DNA of 48,192 nucleotides from Candidatus Sulfuritelmatomonas gaucii (GTDB lineage: Bacteria; Acidobacteriota; Terriglobia; Terriglobales; Acidobacteriaceae). Below are positions 34,947 through 43,844 of this stretch, piece after piece. The stretch lies in the NCBI GenBank assembly GCA_900290245.1, contig OKRB01000072.1, positions 25,489 through 73,680 on the forward strand, read 5' to 3'. Positions within the stretch are counted from its first letter, which is position 1, and every line of letters begins with the position of its first letter. The position numbers and the translations under genes were made by a program. The notes under the pieces were generated by a model. The model ran no database searches. It saw only the letters and a list, made by a program, of their open reading frames with translations, and was not told where the DNA came from.

Positions 34947-35357
34947 ATGGTGGCTACCAATCCCAACAACCAGAACAGCGCACCGGATGCCGGGCCATTT
35001 CGCGAAGAGATGATCTGGCAACAGTTGAAGACGGTTCGCGATCCCGAGATCCCGATCGACATCGTCAACCTGGGCCTGATTTATTCGGCAGCGGCGATGC
35101 CTCTTGAGAACGGCGGCAAACGGGTGGACGTGAGGATGTCGCTTACCGCTCCGGGGTGCAGCATGTCGGATGTGATCAAGGCTGAAGTGGAGCGGAAACT
35201 GGCAAGCTTGCCTGAGGTGCAGGAGGTCCGCGTTGACGTGGTCTTCGACCCTCCCTGGAATCCCGAAATGATGTCGGAGGCGGCCAAGCTGCAGCTCGGA
35301 TTCGACTCCGACTATGGCGCGGCGCCCACTCCCAGCGCATTCAGGATCATCCGCTAG
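34947..35357 (+). CDS. sufT: SufT-type MIP18-family protein (DUF59)
   Basis: The 136-residue protein has the MIP18/DUF59 core: QLKTVRDPEIPIDIVNLGLI with the DPE-I-x-V-D/N-LGL pattern, VRMSLTAPGCSMSDVI carrying the conserved cysteine in T-x-P-GC, and VRVDVVFDPPWNPEMMSEAAK. Proteins of this type assist in Fe-S maturation and are often last in suf operons. GAGG lies shortly upstream of the ATG; the gap after sufU is 15 bp. A Pro/Asn-rich lead of about 20 residues precedes the domain. Confidence 0.95.
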   Translation: MVATNPNNQNSAPDAGPFREEMIWQQLKTVRDPEIPIDIVNLGLIYSAAAMPLENGGKRVDVRMSLTAPGCSMSDVIKAEVERKLASLPEVQEVRVDVVFDPPWNPEMMSEAAKLQLGFDSDYGAAPTPSAFRIIR

Positions 35358-35790
35358 CCGGTAAGAAATCACTCTCATCACGCAGACGCTTAATGCAAAA
35401 CCCCTGCCCCCGCAGATGCTCGCGTCGATCACCGTCAAAAAACCGAGCAATCAAGTGCCGGTCAAGAGTGCCTGGGCTTCACGTTTGACACAGGGAGGAT
35501 TGCCGCCATAAGTCAAAGATTTGAGTAAAGATATCGTTCTGTTGATGGGGCAAACCGTGAGTCACTTGCCAACCGGTTCGAACTCTCTGTAGAACCTGCC
35601 TCGTAAGAAAAAAGCTCTGCCAGCCGCCCGGCGATCCACGGAACAACTGAGAAGTGACCCCGCGCCACGTTTCAAAGTGGAAGGAAAGGCGGATTTTGAC
35701 AGAGCCACATGCTCGTTTCGGTCCGCGACTAGGCTTTTTGTCCGTGGATCGGCGACCCGGCCCGAAAGCACGGGATAGAAAAGAAGACTC
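35358..35790. other. spacer between sufT and the GH2 gene, no gene seen
   Basis: Leftward frames overlap here but none has a start site or protein-like character. A weak promoter candidate for the GH2 gene is TTGACA (35485-35490) with CATAAG (35507-35512) at a 16-base spacing. GGTTCGAACTC at 35575-35585 resembles a tRNA T-arm, but no tRNA cloverleaf fits around it. No repeat was found. Confidence 0.5.
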
Positions 35791-38292
35791 ATGCCGCACT
35801 CATTGAATTCCTTTTCGCGCCGCCGGTTCCTGAAATCGATGGCCGCGGCCGCTGCTGCCGCGCAATGCGGCGCGAGCCTTAATGCGTCGATTGTGCAGCC
35901 GGTTCTTTCCAACGCTGAGGCTTGTTCGGCTTCAAAACGTCTCGACTCCGGGTGGGAATACTACCGCGGGGCGCTGGATGGACCTTGGGAGGTTTGGCGG
36001 GGCGATGAAATTGCCGCCTGGGAAAAAGTCGTGCTGCCGCATTGCTTCAACCATTACGATGCCTGCGATCCCGACACCCCCTACTATCGTGGACACGGTT
36101 GGTACCGCACACGCATCCCTGTTGCCAATCCGCTGAAGGATGGGCGCACGCTTCTCTACTTTGAGGGCGCCGGGCAGACGTCGCATGTGTATGTTGCCAA
36201 TACTCTCATTGGCTCGCACGTGGGCGGTTATGACGAGTTTGTCTTCGATATCAGCGAAGGGGTTGCGGCGGCGCACGGCCCAGGAATGGACCCCGTTCCG
36301 ATCGCCGTTCTTTGCGATAACTCCGAGAATCTCGAGCGGCCGCCTTCCGACCTGAGTGACTTCAGCCTCTACGGTGGGCTTTACCGTCATGTTCATCTGG
36401 CCTATGTGCCGGCCGTCTCGCTCGAGGCCGTTCACATCGCGCCTGCCTGGGTTCCGGGCGGAGCCGCGACCGTAGTCGTTAAGGCGCGCCTTTATAACCC
36501 GGTCAAGTTTTCGCACGATTGCACAGTTGCGGTGGAGATCACCGACCCAAGCGGAACGGCGATCGCTCACATTGAGAAATCACTCGCCCCTTGGGACGGG
36601 GAAGCGGAGATTGCGTCCGTTCCTGTTGCGTCGCCGTCGCCCTGGTCTCCGGCGCAACCGAATCTCTACAAGTGCAGCGTGACGTTGACGACCCCTTATG
36701 GCGAAAGCGCCGTGAACGAGCGTTTCGGGATCAAGCACGCCGAGTTCGTAGACTACGGGCCATTCAAGTTGAACGGCGAAAGGTTGCTGCTGAAAGGCAC
36801 GCAACGCCACATGGATCACGCCAGATTCGCCGCCGCGGAGCCGGACGACCTGGTCCGCACCGAAATGCAATTGGCGAAAGCGATGGGCGCGAATTTCATC
36901 CGGCTTGGCCACTACCAGCAGGCACGCCTGGTGCTGGACATGTGTGATGAACTTGGCCTGCTGGTGTGGGAAGAAGCGCCCTGGTGCCGTTCCGGTGTGG
37001 GCGACGACAAGTGGAAGGATCACACCCGCTCGATGCTGGCCAACATGATTGACCAGCACTTCAATCATCCCAGCGTATTGATGTGGGGCCTGGGCAATGA
37101 AGATGACTGGCCCGGCGAATATCCGAACATGGATCAGGCGGTCATTCGCGAGTTCATGCAGGAGATGAACGACCAGGCGCACACGATGGATCCATCGAGG
37201 TACACCTCTCTGCGGCGCTGCGATTTTGCGCGCGACATCCCTGACGTTTATTCGCCCTCAATCTGGGCCGGCTGGTATAGCGGCGTTTACGCGGGATATC
37301 AAGCGGCGCTCGAGAAGGAGCGTGAAAAGATAAAGCACTTCCTTCACATTGAGTGGGGCGCCGACAGCCATGCACGCCGCCACTCTGAGGCACCGGAAGC
37401 GAAACTTGCTGAGGTCGCGTCTGGAGCGAGCGCTGACAAGCCGGGCCCCGACGACCTGCCGGCGATTGGCGGCCCGCACGTTTCGCGCGATGGTGATTGG
37501 TCAGAAACCTACGCATGCGATCTTTTCGACTGGTATCTGAAGGTGCAGGAGACGTTGCCCTGGCTTACGGGCTCAGCGCAGTGGGCCTTCAAGGATTTCA
37601 CGACACCATTGCGCGTCGAAAATCCGGTACCTCGCGTGAACCAAAAGGGCGTGCTCGAGCGCGACATGACGAAGAAAGAAGGGTACTGGGTCTTTCAGTC
37701 GTATTGGAGCGAGCAGCCCATGGCGCACATCTACGGGCATACGTGGCCGGTGCGCTGGGGCGCTGAGGGAGAACTGCGGATCGTGAAGGTCTACTCGAAT
37801 TGCCCTGCGGCCGAGCTCTTCATCAACGGCGAGTCTGCAGGAGAACGAAAGCGCAACAGCCAAAATTTCCCCGCTGCCGGGCTGCGCTGGATGGTGACGT
37901 TCAGACCCGGGAAGAACCACCTGCGCGTGTTGGCCGACAAAGAAGGCGTCGCGGTGAGCGACGAGATTGAGTTCGAATATCAGACGGCAAAGTGGGGAAA
38001 GCCTGCGCGGCTCAAGCTTGCCGAGATTGCACGCGATGCCGAGACTGCGACGATTGAAGCTACGTTGTTTGACGAGAACGGAGTGCTGTGCCTGGATGCG
38101 AAGAACGTGGTGCGCTTTTCCGTAGCCGGTTGTGGATGCATGATCGACAACCAGGGCACATCGACAGGATCGCGCGTGGTGCAGCTCTACAACGGGCGCG
38201 CACAGATTTCTCTACATCGGAATGGCGGCGCGACCGATGCCGGGGTGACGAGCGAAGGGATTGCGTCCGCCTTTGTGACGATTGAGGCGTAG
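35791..38292 (+). CDS. exported GH2-family glycosidase (beta-galactosidase/glucuronidase type)
   Basis: The 833-residue protein starts with a twin-arginine signal (SFSRRRFLKSMAAAAAAAQC). A jelly-roll sugar-binding domain follows (PYYRGHGWYRTRIPV, HVYVANTLIGSHVGGYDEFV), then an immunoglobulin-like domain with RFGIKHAEFVDYGPFKLNGE, and the TIM barrel. The barrel holds the acid/base Glu437 in WGLGNEDDW and the probable nucleophile Glu521 in HIEWGADSH. A C-terminal GH2-type domain includes VKVYSNCPAAELFINGESAG. It should release beta-linked sugars from oligosaccharides outside the cytoplasm; GH2 also has mannosidases, so substrate is open. Confidence 0.92.
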   Translation: MPHSLNSFSRRRFLKSMAAAAAAAQCGASLNASIVQPVLSNAEACSASKRLDSGWEYYRGALDGPWEVWRGDEIAAWEKVVLPHCFNHYDACDPDTPYYRGHGWYRTRIPVANPLKDGRTLLYFEGAGQTSHVYVANTLIGSHVGGYDEFVFDISEGVAAAHGPGMDPVPIAVLCDNSENLERPPSDLSDFSLYGGLYRHVHLAYVPAVSLEAVHIAPAWVPGGAATVVVKARLYNPVKFSHDCTVAVEITDPSGTAIAHIEKSLAPWDGEAEIASVPVASPSPWSPAQPNLYKCSVTLTTPYGESAVNERFGIKHAEFVDYGPFKLNGERLLLKGTQRHMDHARFAAAEPDDLVRTEMQLAKAMGANFIRLGHYQQARLVLDMCDELGLLVWEEAPWCRSGVGDDKWKDHTRSMLANMIDQHFNHPSVLMWGLGNEDDWPGEYPNMDQAVIREFMQEMNDQAHTMDPSRYTSLRRCDFARDIPDVYSPSIWAGWYSGVYAGYQAALEKEREKIKHFLHIEWGADSHARRHSEAPEAKLAEVASGASADKPGPDDLPAIGGPHVSRDGDWSETYACDLFDWYLKVQETLPWLTGSAQWAFKDFTTPLRVENPVPRVNQKGVLERDMTKKEGYWVFQSYWSEQPMAHIYGHTWPVRWGAEGELRIVKVYSNCPAAELFINGESAGERKRNSQNFPAAGLRWMVTFRPGKNHLRVLADKEGVAVSDEIEFEYQTAKWGKPARLKLAEIARDAETATIEATLFDENGVLCLDAKNVVRFSVAGCGCMIDNQGTSTGSRVVQLYNGRAQISLHRNGGATDAGVTSEGIASAFVTIEA

Positions 38293-38334
38293 CAAAGCGG
38301 CTACACATTCGCTGCACGGCCTGATCTCGGTGCG

Positions 38335-39414
38335 CTACCGTTCTTCTTCCGAAGCGTCCTCATCGCCTGCTGAGGTTGTGGCCAGCTTCTCCAACTGATT
38401 CCGCCAGTTGAGCGACTGGACAAACGTTCGCGACTCGCGCCAGCCCGGTTCGACGATGACATGCAACTCGAGGTAGACCTGCGCACCGAGGAGCGACTCG
38501 ATTTTGCGCCGTGCGCTTGTCCCGATCGCCTTGAGTTTCGATCCGCCCTTGCCGATGAGGATCGCCTTTTGTCCATCTCGTTCGCAATAGATCACGGCAG
38601 CGATTCGCATCAGCGGTCTCTTTCCCGGCCTGGGCGGCGCTTTCGGCTCTTCGAACTGTTCGATGACGACTGCCGACGCGTAAGGGACCTCCTCGCCGGT
38701 TTCGATCAGAATGCTTTCGCGAATGAGCTCGGCGACCATGAAGCGCAGAGGCTGGTCGGTGTATTGATCCTTGGGATAATAGCGCTGGCCGGTGGGCAGG
38801 ACTTCGACAATCTTGCGCACCAGCACATCAAGGCCATCGCGCTTGCGCGCGCTCACGGGGATGACCTCAGCAAAATTGTATTGCTGCGTAAGCGATTCAA
38901 TGAGCGGGAGGAGCTGATCTTTGCGCACCAGGTCGATTTTGGTGAGGACGAGGAAGACCGGGCAGTCGAGCTTGCGGACGAGAGAGAAGAGGAATTCGTC
39001 TTCGGAGGAGAACCCGTGGGTTCTTTTGTCTTCTCCACCAACGGTTGCGTCGAGTTGGATGCGACGCGTTACATCCACGAGCACCAGCACCAGCTCGCGG
39101 GACTCGAGGGCTTCGTGAATCTCCTGCAACATGCGCCGGTCGAGCTCGGACGCAGGTTTGTGCACACCGGGAGTGTCCACGAAGACGATTTGCGCGGCCC
39201 CTTGCGCACCCGGCCGCGCGCCCTTTCGTGCCGCGGGGACTTCAACCACGCCGACGATTCGATTGCGCGTGGTCTGCGGCTTGGCCGTGACAATCGCAAC
39301 CTTTTCGCCTGTGAGGGCATTGAGCAGAGTGCTTTTACCCACATTGGGGCGGCCGAGGATGGCGACAAATCCTGATTTCACGCGATATGCGGCTCCTGAC
39401 TGAGTGTACGGCAT
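38335..39414 (-). CDS. era: GTPase Era
   Basis: The 359-residue protein is Era, which helps 30S subunit assembly through 16S rRNA. The GTPase has G1 GRPNVGKS (21-28), switch region KPQTTRNRIVGVV, G3 DTPG (80-83) and a G4 motif TKID (168-171) rather than the usual NKID. The C-terminal KH domain has GQKAILIGKGGSKLKAIG (291-308). Compared with typical Era of about 300 residues it carries two insertions: an Ala/Gly/Arg-rich one at about 61-74 and an acidic/basic one at about 120-145; the tail is also extended and acidic. It is convergent with the GH2 gene and divergent from the GH27 gene. Confidence 0.97.
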   Translation of the reverse strand: MPYTQSGAAYRVKSGFVAILGRPNVGKSTLLNALTGEKVAIVTAKPQTTRNRIVGVVEVPAARKGARPGAQGAAQIVFVDTPGVHKPASELDRRMLQEIHEALESRELVLVLVDVTRRIQLDATVGGEDKRTHGFSSEDEFLFSLVRKLDCPVFLVLTKIDLVRKDQLLPLIESLTQQYNFAEVIPVSARKRDGLDVLVRKIVEVLPTGQRYYPKDQYTDQPLRFMVAELIRESILIETGEEVPYASAVVIEQFEEPKAPPRPGKRPLMRIAAVIYCERDGQKAILIGKGGSKLKAIGTSARRKIESLLGAQVYLELHVIVEPGWRESRTFVQSLNWRNQLEKLATTSAGDEDASEEER

Positions 39415-39540
39415 CTTTAGCGGGAATCGATTTGCCCGGCCGGCAATCCTGCCGTAAAACTATCCTTGGCTATTCTGCCGCCAAGCTCGTGGAATTGAAT
39501 CTGTACGTGTCGGACTGTCTCTGAGAAAAGAGGAATTTAA

Positions 39541-41253
39541 GTGGCCGTTGGTTTCAGATGTTCTATGCCTTTCCTATTCGGATTCCTGCTTCGTGTTCGA
39601 TCGATGCGCCCGCGTGCCCTGCTGGCCGGTTTTTGCTGGGTCATGGGTGTCGGGGCCGGCGCCAGCTTCGTCGCTCCAGCATCCGGCGCACAGCCGCTCG
39701 CCCTCACGCCTCCAATGGGTTGGAACGATTGGGCACACTTTCAATGTGGATTTACCGCGCAGGCGATCCTCGACAACGCGAAATTGCTTGTGAGCACCGG
39801 TCTCGCGGCGCGCGGGTATAACACCGTGACCATCGACGACTGCTGGATGCAAAAGGCACGCGATGCTCAAGGCAATTTGCAAGTCGATCCGGACCGGTTT
39901 CAGCACGGAATGAAGCCGCTCGCCAGCGCGATACATGCCCTGGGCCTGAAATTCGGCATCTACGAGGACGCTGGCTCTGAAACCTGTGGAAGATTTGCCG
40001 GCAGCGGGCAGCCGGATGTGGGCGGCAAGGATCACTTCCTCGAAGATGCCCGGATATTTGCATCCTGGGACGTGGACTATCTGAAATTGGACGGGTGCAA
40101 CGTCGGTGTGGCGGGCCAGAGCGACAGAGTTTCGGCCTACCGCAAGGCCTATGCCGCCGAGAGTGCGGCACTCAAAAGCGTCGGCCGCCCCATTGTCTTT
40201 TCGGAATCAGCACCTGCATATTTCGAGAACACTCCGGAGTGGTATGACGTGCTCACGTGGGTTCGCCAGTACGGCCAGCTCTGGCGCGAAGGCAGCGACA
40301 TTGCGAATTACCACGCAAACAACCCGGACGCGCCGCGCTTCAAGAGTGTGCTTTGGAACTACGCATACAATCTTGCGCTGGGCCGTTTCCAGAGGCCGGG
40401 AAACTGGGACGATCCCGATTTCATCATCGGCGGCGACAGCGGGATGAGCCTGGCTGAAAGCCGCAGCCAGATGGCCTTGTGGTCGATGATGTCGGCGCCT
40501 CTCATTTTGAGTTCGGATCTCGGCAAGCTCAGCCCGGAGGCATTGAAAATGCTCGGCAACCCAGCGGTCATCGCCGTCGATCAGGATTCGTTGGGCCGGA
40601 TGGCAACACTGGTCCGGCGAACCTCTTCCATTGACATTCTTTTGAAGCCGCTCAAAGGCGGAGACTATGCGGTTGCGGCATTGAATCGCGGCGATGCACC
40701 TGCTCAAGTTCAAATTCATCCCGCCGAGCTTGGCTTCTCAACCGACGCCAACTGCAGCCTGAATGGGCAGAATCTCTGGAACGGCGAGCGCTGGCCTTCG
40801 CTTTCGGTCTTGCAGGCTGACGTCGCTTCGCACGACACCGCGATCTGGCGCATTCACCCAAGCGCATCCTGCGGCGCGGTGACGCGCACAGGCGCGATCA
40901 TCATAACTGCCGGCCGAACGCTGGGCTCGATTGACGGCTACACGCATTGCCTGGCGACTACGGGCAAGGTGGAAGAGTGTTCCGGCGCACCAGAGGAATC
41001 CTGGACAGTAACGTCAGGCGGTACGCTAAAGTCCTCGGGGGCCTGCCTGGCCGTTGCCGGCGGCAAGCTGGTGATGGAGAAATGCAATGACGGCAGTATG
41101 CAGCACTGGAGCTACACGCTGGCCGGCAACCTAGTAAATGCCGCCGATCATGAGTGTCTGACCAATGTCTCTGCGAGCGAAACGCAGCAACCGCTGACCA
41201 TGCAACCCTGCGGGCACAATCAACTGAATCAAGTCTGGTCGCTACCAGACTGA
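39541..41253 (+). CDS. exported alpha-galactosidase (GH27) with C-terminal lectin-like domain
   Basis: The 570-residue protein has an export signal (ALLAGFCWVMGVGAGASFV) and the GH27 barrel from about residue 53: LTPPMGWNDWAHFQCGF, YNTVTIDDCW, FGIYEDAGSETCGRFAGSG and the nucleophile Asp184 in YLKLDGCN. The acid/base is probably Asp253 in WREGSDI. LWSMMSAPLILSSDL and NPAVIAVDQD are further family segments. From about residue 435, a ricin-type/carbohydrate-binding beta-trefoil-like domain with paired cysteines is seen (GYTHCLATTGKVEEC, SSGACLAVAGGKLVMEKC, NQVWSLPD). AGAGGA before the GTG supports this start; an ATG 21 codons later is possible. Likely substrate is alpha-galactosyl side chains of plant polymers. 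Confidence 0.93.
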   Translation: MAVGFRCSMPFLFGFLLRVRSMRPRALLAGFCWVMGVGAGASFVAPASGAQPLALTPPMGWNDWAHFQCGFTAQAILDNAKLLVSTGLAARGYNTVTIDDCWMQKARDAQGNLQVDPDRFQHGMKPLASAIHALGLKFGIYEDAGSETCGRFAGSGQPDVGGKDHFLEDARIFASWDVDYLKLDGCNVGVAGQSDRVSAYRKAYAAESAALKSVGRPIVFSESAPAYFENTPEWYDVLTWVRQYGQLWREGSDIANYHANNPDAPRFKSVLWNYAYNLALGRFQRPGNWDDPDFIIGGDSGMSLAESRSQMALWSMMSAPLILSSDLGKLSPEALKMLGNPAVIAVDQDSLGRMATLVRRTSSIDILLKPLKGGDYAVAALNRGDAPAQVQIHPAELGFSTDANCSLNGQNLWNGERWPSLSVLQADVASHDTAIWRIHPSASCGAVTRTGAIIITAGRTLGSIDGYTHCLATTGKVEECSGAPEESWTVTSGGTLKSSGACLAVAGGKLVMEKCNDGSMQHWSYTLAGNLVNAADHECLTNVSASETQQPLTMQPCGHNQLNQVWSLPD

Positions 41254-41349
41254 GCACAGCAGAGCCAGAAAGGGTTTTGAAACGGCGGCTGCAGCGAAGG
41301 TGCTCGTTCCTTTGCGAAACAGTCTCGCAACCCTCTACGGAAAATATCC

Positions 41350-41377
41350 GAACACCCTGCCCCTGTTCTCCGTCTTA
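41350..41377 (+). promoter_or_regulatory. candidate ECF promoter before the sigma factor gene
   Basis: GAAC (41350-41353) and CGTC (41371-41374, in CGTCTTA) are 17 bases apart, like the -35 and -10 elements of many ECF-type promoters. The predicted start of transcription falls at or next to the sigma gene's first possible start codons. Self-regulation of the sigma factor is therefore suggested. Confidence 0.4.
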
Positions 41378-41387
41378 GCGTGTGTAC

Positions 41388-42023
41388 ATGGAATCATGTT
41401 GCCTTGCATCCGGCGCAGATCGCAGGCTGGCAGCCCGAGGGAGTACGCAGGTTTTGACTAGCGGCGAAGACGCGAAGTTTACGGCGCTCGTCCAGCGCCA
41501 GTCGCACTTTGTTTTCCGCGTCGCCTACGCCGTGCTGCTCAACTCCCACGACGCTGAAGATGCAGTTCAGGAGACGTTTTTGAAGCTTTATCGCAATCGC
41601 GGCTGGCAGCACATCTCCAACGAACGCGCTTTCCTCGCCCGCGTGGCTTGGCGCATCGCCCAGGACCGCCGCCGCAGCTCGCAGCAACCAGCAGCTTTGC
41701 GCCTCGAATCGGGCCCGGATTTCGCGCCCGCCCCCGAGATGCCTTCTCCCGATCCCGGCCCGGAGCAAACACTGATTCTCGCCGACCAGCACGCCCGCAT
41801 TCACTCCATGATCGATGCGCTCCCGGAGGAGCTTCGCGTGTCGTTAGTGCTTTCCGCGAATGACGACCTCAACTCGCGCGAGATCGGCCGGGTGCTCGGC
41901 ATCCCCGAAGGCACCGTTCGCACTCGCCTGCAGCGTGCTCGCCAGCTCCTCCGCCAGAAACTCGACACCGTCCGGCAAGCGCCTCTTCAAGGCCATCGAC
42001 CACAGGAGACTCCCTATGCCTGA
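41388..42023 (+). CDS. ECF-type RNA polymerase sigma factor
   Basis: The 211-residue protein has region 2 (QSHFVFRVAYAVLLNSHDAEDAVQET and FLKLYRNRGW, in part) and region 4 (MIDALPEELRVSLVLSAN, then REIGRVLGIPEGTVRTRLQRAR as helix-turn-helix) joined by a Pro-rich linker. The start is open: a GTG at 41382, this ATG at 41388, or a TTG at 41454 with GAGGGAG ten bases upstream. The last fits a promoter whose -10 lies at 41371-41377. Its stop overlaps the next gene by eight bases (ATGCCTGA), so the two are translated together. Confidence 0.9.
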   Translation: MESCCLASGADRRLAARGSTQVLTSGEDAKFTALVQRQSHFVFRVAYAVLLNSHDAEDAVQETFLKLYRNRGWQHISNERAFLARVAWRIAQDRRRSSQQPAALRLESGPDFAPAPEMPSPDPGPEQTLILADQHARIHSMIDALPEELRVSLVLSANDDLNSREIGRVLGIPEGTVRTRLQRARQLLRQKLDTVRQAPLQGHRPQETPYA

Positions 42024-42591
42024 CCTCGACGATCTTGACCTCCTGATTCGCTCGGCCGTCGCCACCTACGGCGATCGCGGCCCGGATGACGATCTCGCTC
42101 GCCGGATCCTCAACCACTTTGCCGCTGAAGCCGCTCCCGCTCGCCGCTGGTTGCCCTGGGCCATTGCTTTACCCATCGCCGCCGGTTTGGTGGCTCTTGC
42201 CGTTCTCTCCAGCTCTAAGCCATCGCGCCCAGGATTCGGAAAGACAGATCAGGCGAGCAATTCGCATGCACCGCTTCGCGCAATTGCGGGCGCCGCACCA
42301 TCAACTGCTCCGCCTTCTGCCCGAATCCAGCGCTCGAAAGCCCAGCTTCAGAATCGGCAACCTCGCCTTGCAGAGAAGGCTGCCCGAACCGCGCCCCTGC
42401 CGAAACTCGATGTCTTCCCAACTCCCCGGCCGCTTACGTCAGAGGAAAAGGCTTTCGCAATCTTCGCCGCCGAGGCTCCTGAGCCGGAACGCCGTTCTCT
42501 TATTGAGGCTCAACGGCGAGTTGACGCGCCTCTGACCATTGCCGTGATTCAAATTCAGCCACTTGAACCGCCTGAACCGGGCGGAAACTAA
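42016..42591 (+). CDS. probable anti-sigma factor, single-pass membrane protein
   Basis: The 191-residue protein has an acidic N-terminal helix (PDLDDLDLLIRSAVATYGD), a basic turn and one membrane segment (LPWAIALPIAAGLVALAVLS). An extended Ser/Pro/Ala-rich periplasmic part follows, ending in FAIFAAEAPEPERRSLIEAQ. No zinc H-x3-C-x2-C site is present, unlike the other anti-sigma factor in this window. AGGAGA and the overlap with the sigma gene fix the start. The role is inferred from position and layout. Confidence 0.75.
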   Translation: MPDLDDLDLLIRSAVATYGDRGPDDDLARRILNHFAAEAAPARRWLPWAIALPIAAGLVALAVLSSSKPSRPGFGKTDQASNSHAPLRAIAGAAPSTAPPSARIQRSKAQLQNRQPRLAEKAARTAPLPKLDVFPTPRPLTSEEKAFAIFAAEAPEPERRSLIEAQRRVDAPLTIAVIQIQPLEPPEPGGN

Positions 42592-42601
42592 GGAGAACCC
42601 C

Positions 42602-43183
42602 ATGCGCAAGACCACCGTCGTTTGCTGCCTTCTATTCTTCTCGCTGTTTTTCGCGAGCAGGAGTTTGGCCCAGGAAAGTGCTGACACCCAGCAAGCCCCA
42701 AAGACTCAGGACGTCGCAAAGCCTGCAAAGCCGCCCGCCCACTTCTACCGCCTCGATTTCGTGGTCGAAGAATTGGGCTCTGACGGCAAGCCAGTGAACA
42801 GCCGCACTTACTCAACCGCGATCAGCACTGAAAACTACAACACCATGTCCATTCGCACGGGCTCCAGAATTCCAATTGCCACGGGAGCGTTCGACAAGAA
42901 CCAGCAGGTAAGCACCCAATACCAATACCTGGACATAGGCGTGAATTTTGACGTGCGTAATGCTCACGAGGTCGATCACGAGCTCTCGTTCGATCTGACC
43001 GCGGAATTAAGCAGCCTGGGCGAGCCCAACGATGCTGCCGCGCATCAGCCGGTGATCCGCCAAAACCGTTGGCAGGCTGCGGTCCTGATTCCGATTGGGA
43101 AGGCGACCGCCGTCTTCAAATCCGACGATCTCGACAGCAAAGGCAGCACGCAGGTCGTAGTCACAGCCACGCCGGTCCAGTAA
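42602..43183 (+). CDS. secreted protein of the sigma-factor operon
   Basis: The 193-residue product has a signal peptide (TVVCCLLFFSLFFASRSLAQ) and a mature domain with FYRLDFVVEELGSDGKPVNS, YSTAISTENYNTMSIRTGSR, YQYLDIGVNFDVRN and QAAVLIPIGKATAVFKSDD, suggesting a beta-rich periplasmic protein. I do not recognise a named family, though such proteins with FVV-E and GSR-P strands are often found after ECF sigma/anti-sigma genes. AAGGAGA supports the start and the gap to the anti-sigma gene is 10 bp, so it is very likely co-transcribed with it. Confidence 0.75.
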   Translation: MRKTTVVCCLLFFSLFFASRSLAQESADTQQAPKTQDVAKPAKPPAHFYRLDFVVEELGSDGKPVNSRTYSTAISTENYNTMSIRTGSRIPIATGAFDKNQQVSTQYQYLDIGVNFDVRNAHEVDHELSFDLTAELSSLGEPNDAAAHQPVIRQNRWQAAVLIPIGKATAVFKSDDLDSKGSTQVVVTATPVQ

Positions 43184-43281
43184 TCGTTATGGGGGCCGCC
43201 GATTCCGCGCACCTCACCCTTCCGTGGCCTCATTGAGCGATGAGAGGATGCGACGCGCGGCTGGATTGATATCATCGGCGC

Positions 43282-43839
43282 ATGATTCCCCCGGGCGAGA
43301 CGAAGCGGCTTATTCTGCAGCCGCTGGAAATCAGCGACGCCGAGCAGATTCAGAAACTGTTTCCACACTGGGAGATTGTCCGCTACCTGCAGAATATTGT
43401 GCCGTGGCCTTATCCCGCGGATGGGGCGCGGCATTTTTGCGAGGAGATTGCACTGCCGCAGATGAGGCGCGGAGAAGCCTGGTACTGGACGCTGCGATTG
43501 CGGTCTGCGCCTGAACAGATCATCGGATGTATCAACCTCCGGAAAGGCGAACAGAACCATCGCGGATTCTGGATCACCTCTGCGTGGCAAGGGCAGGGAT
43601 TGATGAGCGAGGCATGCGCTTGGGCCAACGAATTCTGGTTTGAAACGCTGGGGTTCCCGGTGCTGCGTGTTTCGAAAGCGGCGGAGAATGTGGCGTCGCG
43701 GCGCATCTCAGAGAAACAGGGCATGCGCCTGATTGGCATCGAGGAAAAGGACTACGTGTGCGGGCGGTTGCCGTCGGAGACGTGGAAGATGACGGCGCAG
43801 GAGTGGCAGAAGTGGAAGTCGTCGCACCCACTGAAGTGA
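43282..43839 (+). CDS. GNAT-family N-acetyltransferase (RimJ/RimL-like)
   Basis: The 185-residue protein begins with the usual RimJ/RimL-type strand (ETKRLILQPLEISDAEQIQK) and has IIGCINLRKGEQNHRGFWI, the acetyl-CoA loop with AWQGQGLMSEACAWANEFWF, and LRVSKAAENVASRRISEKQG with the conserved N-x-A-S-x-R-I-x-E-K-x-G. The C-terminal WKMTAQEWQKWK is also typical. It acetylates an amine or a protein N terminus using acetyl-CoA; the target is unknown. It converges with the GH140-like gene with 5 bp between stops. Confidence 0.88.
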   Translation: MIPPGETKRLILQPLEISDAEQIQKLFPHWEIVRYLQNIVPWPYPADGARHFCEEIALPQMRRGEAWYWTLRLRSAPEQIIGCINLRKGEQNHRGFWITSAWQGQGLMSEACAWANEFWFETLGFPVLRVSKAAENVASRRISEKQGMRLIGIEEKDYVCGRLPSETWKMTAQEWQKWKSSHPLK

Positions 43840-43844
43840 GGCGC

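Noticed and set aside
35575..35585. tRNA-like T-arm sequence GGTTCGAACTC
   Set aside because: No matching acceptor, D-arm or anticodon stem could be fitted around it.
38461..39375. 304-codon frame antisense to era
   Set aside because: Shadow of a clearly recognised gene in GC-rich DNA; no ribosome binding site.
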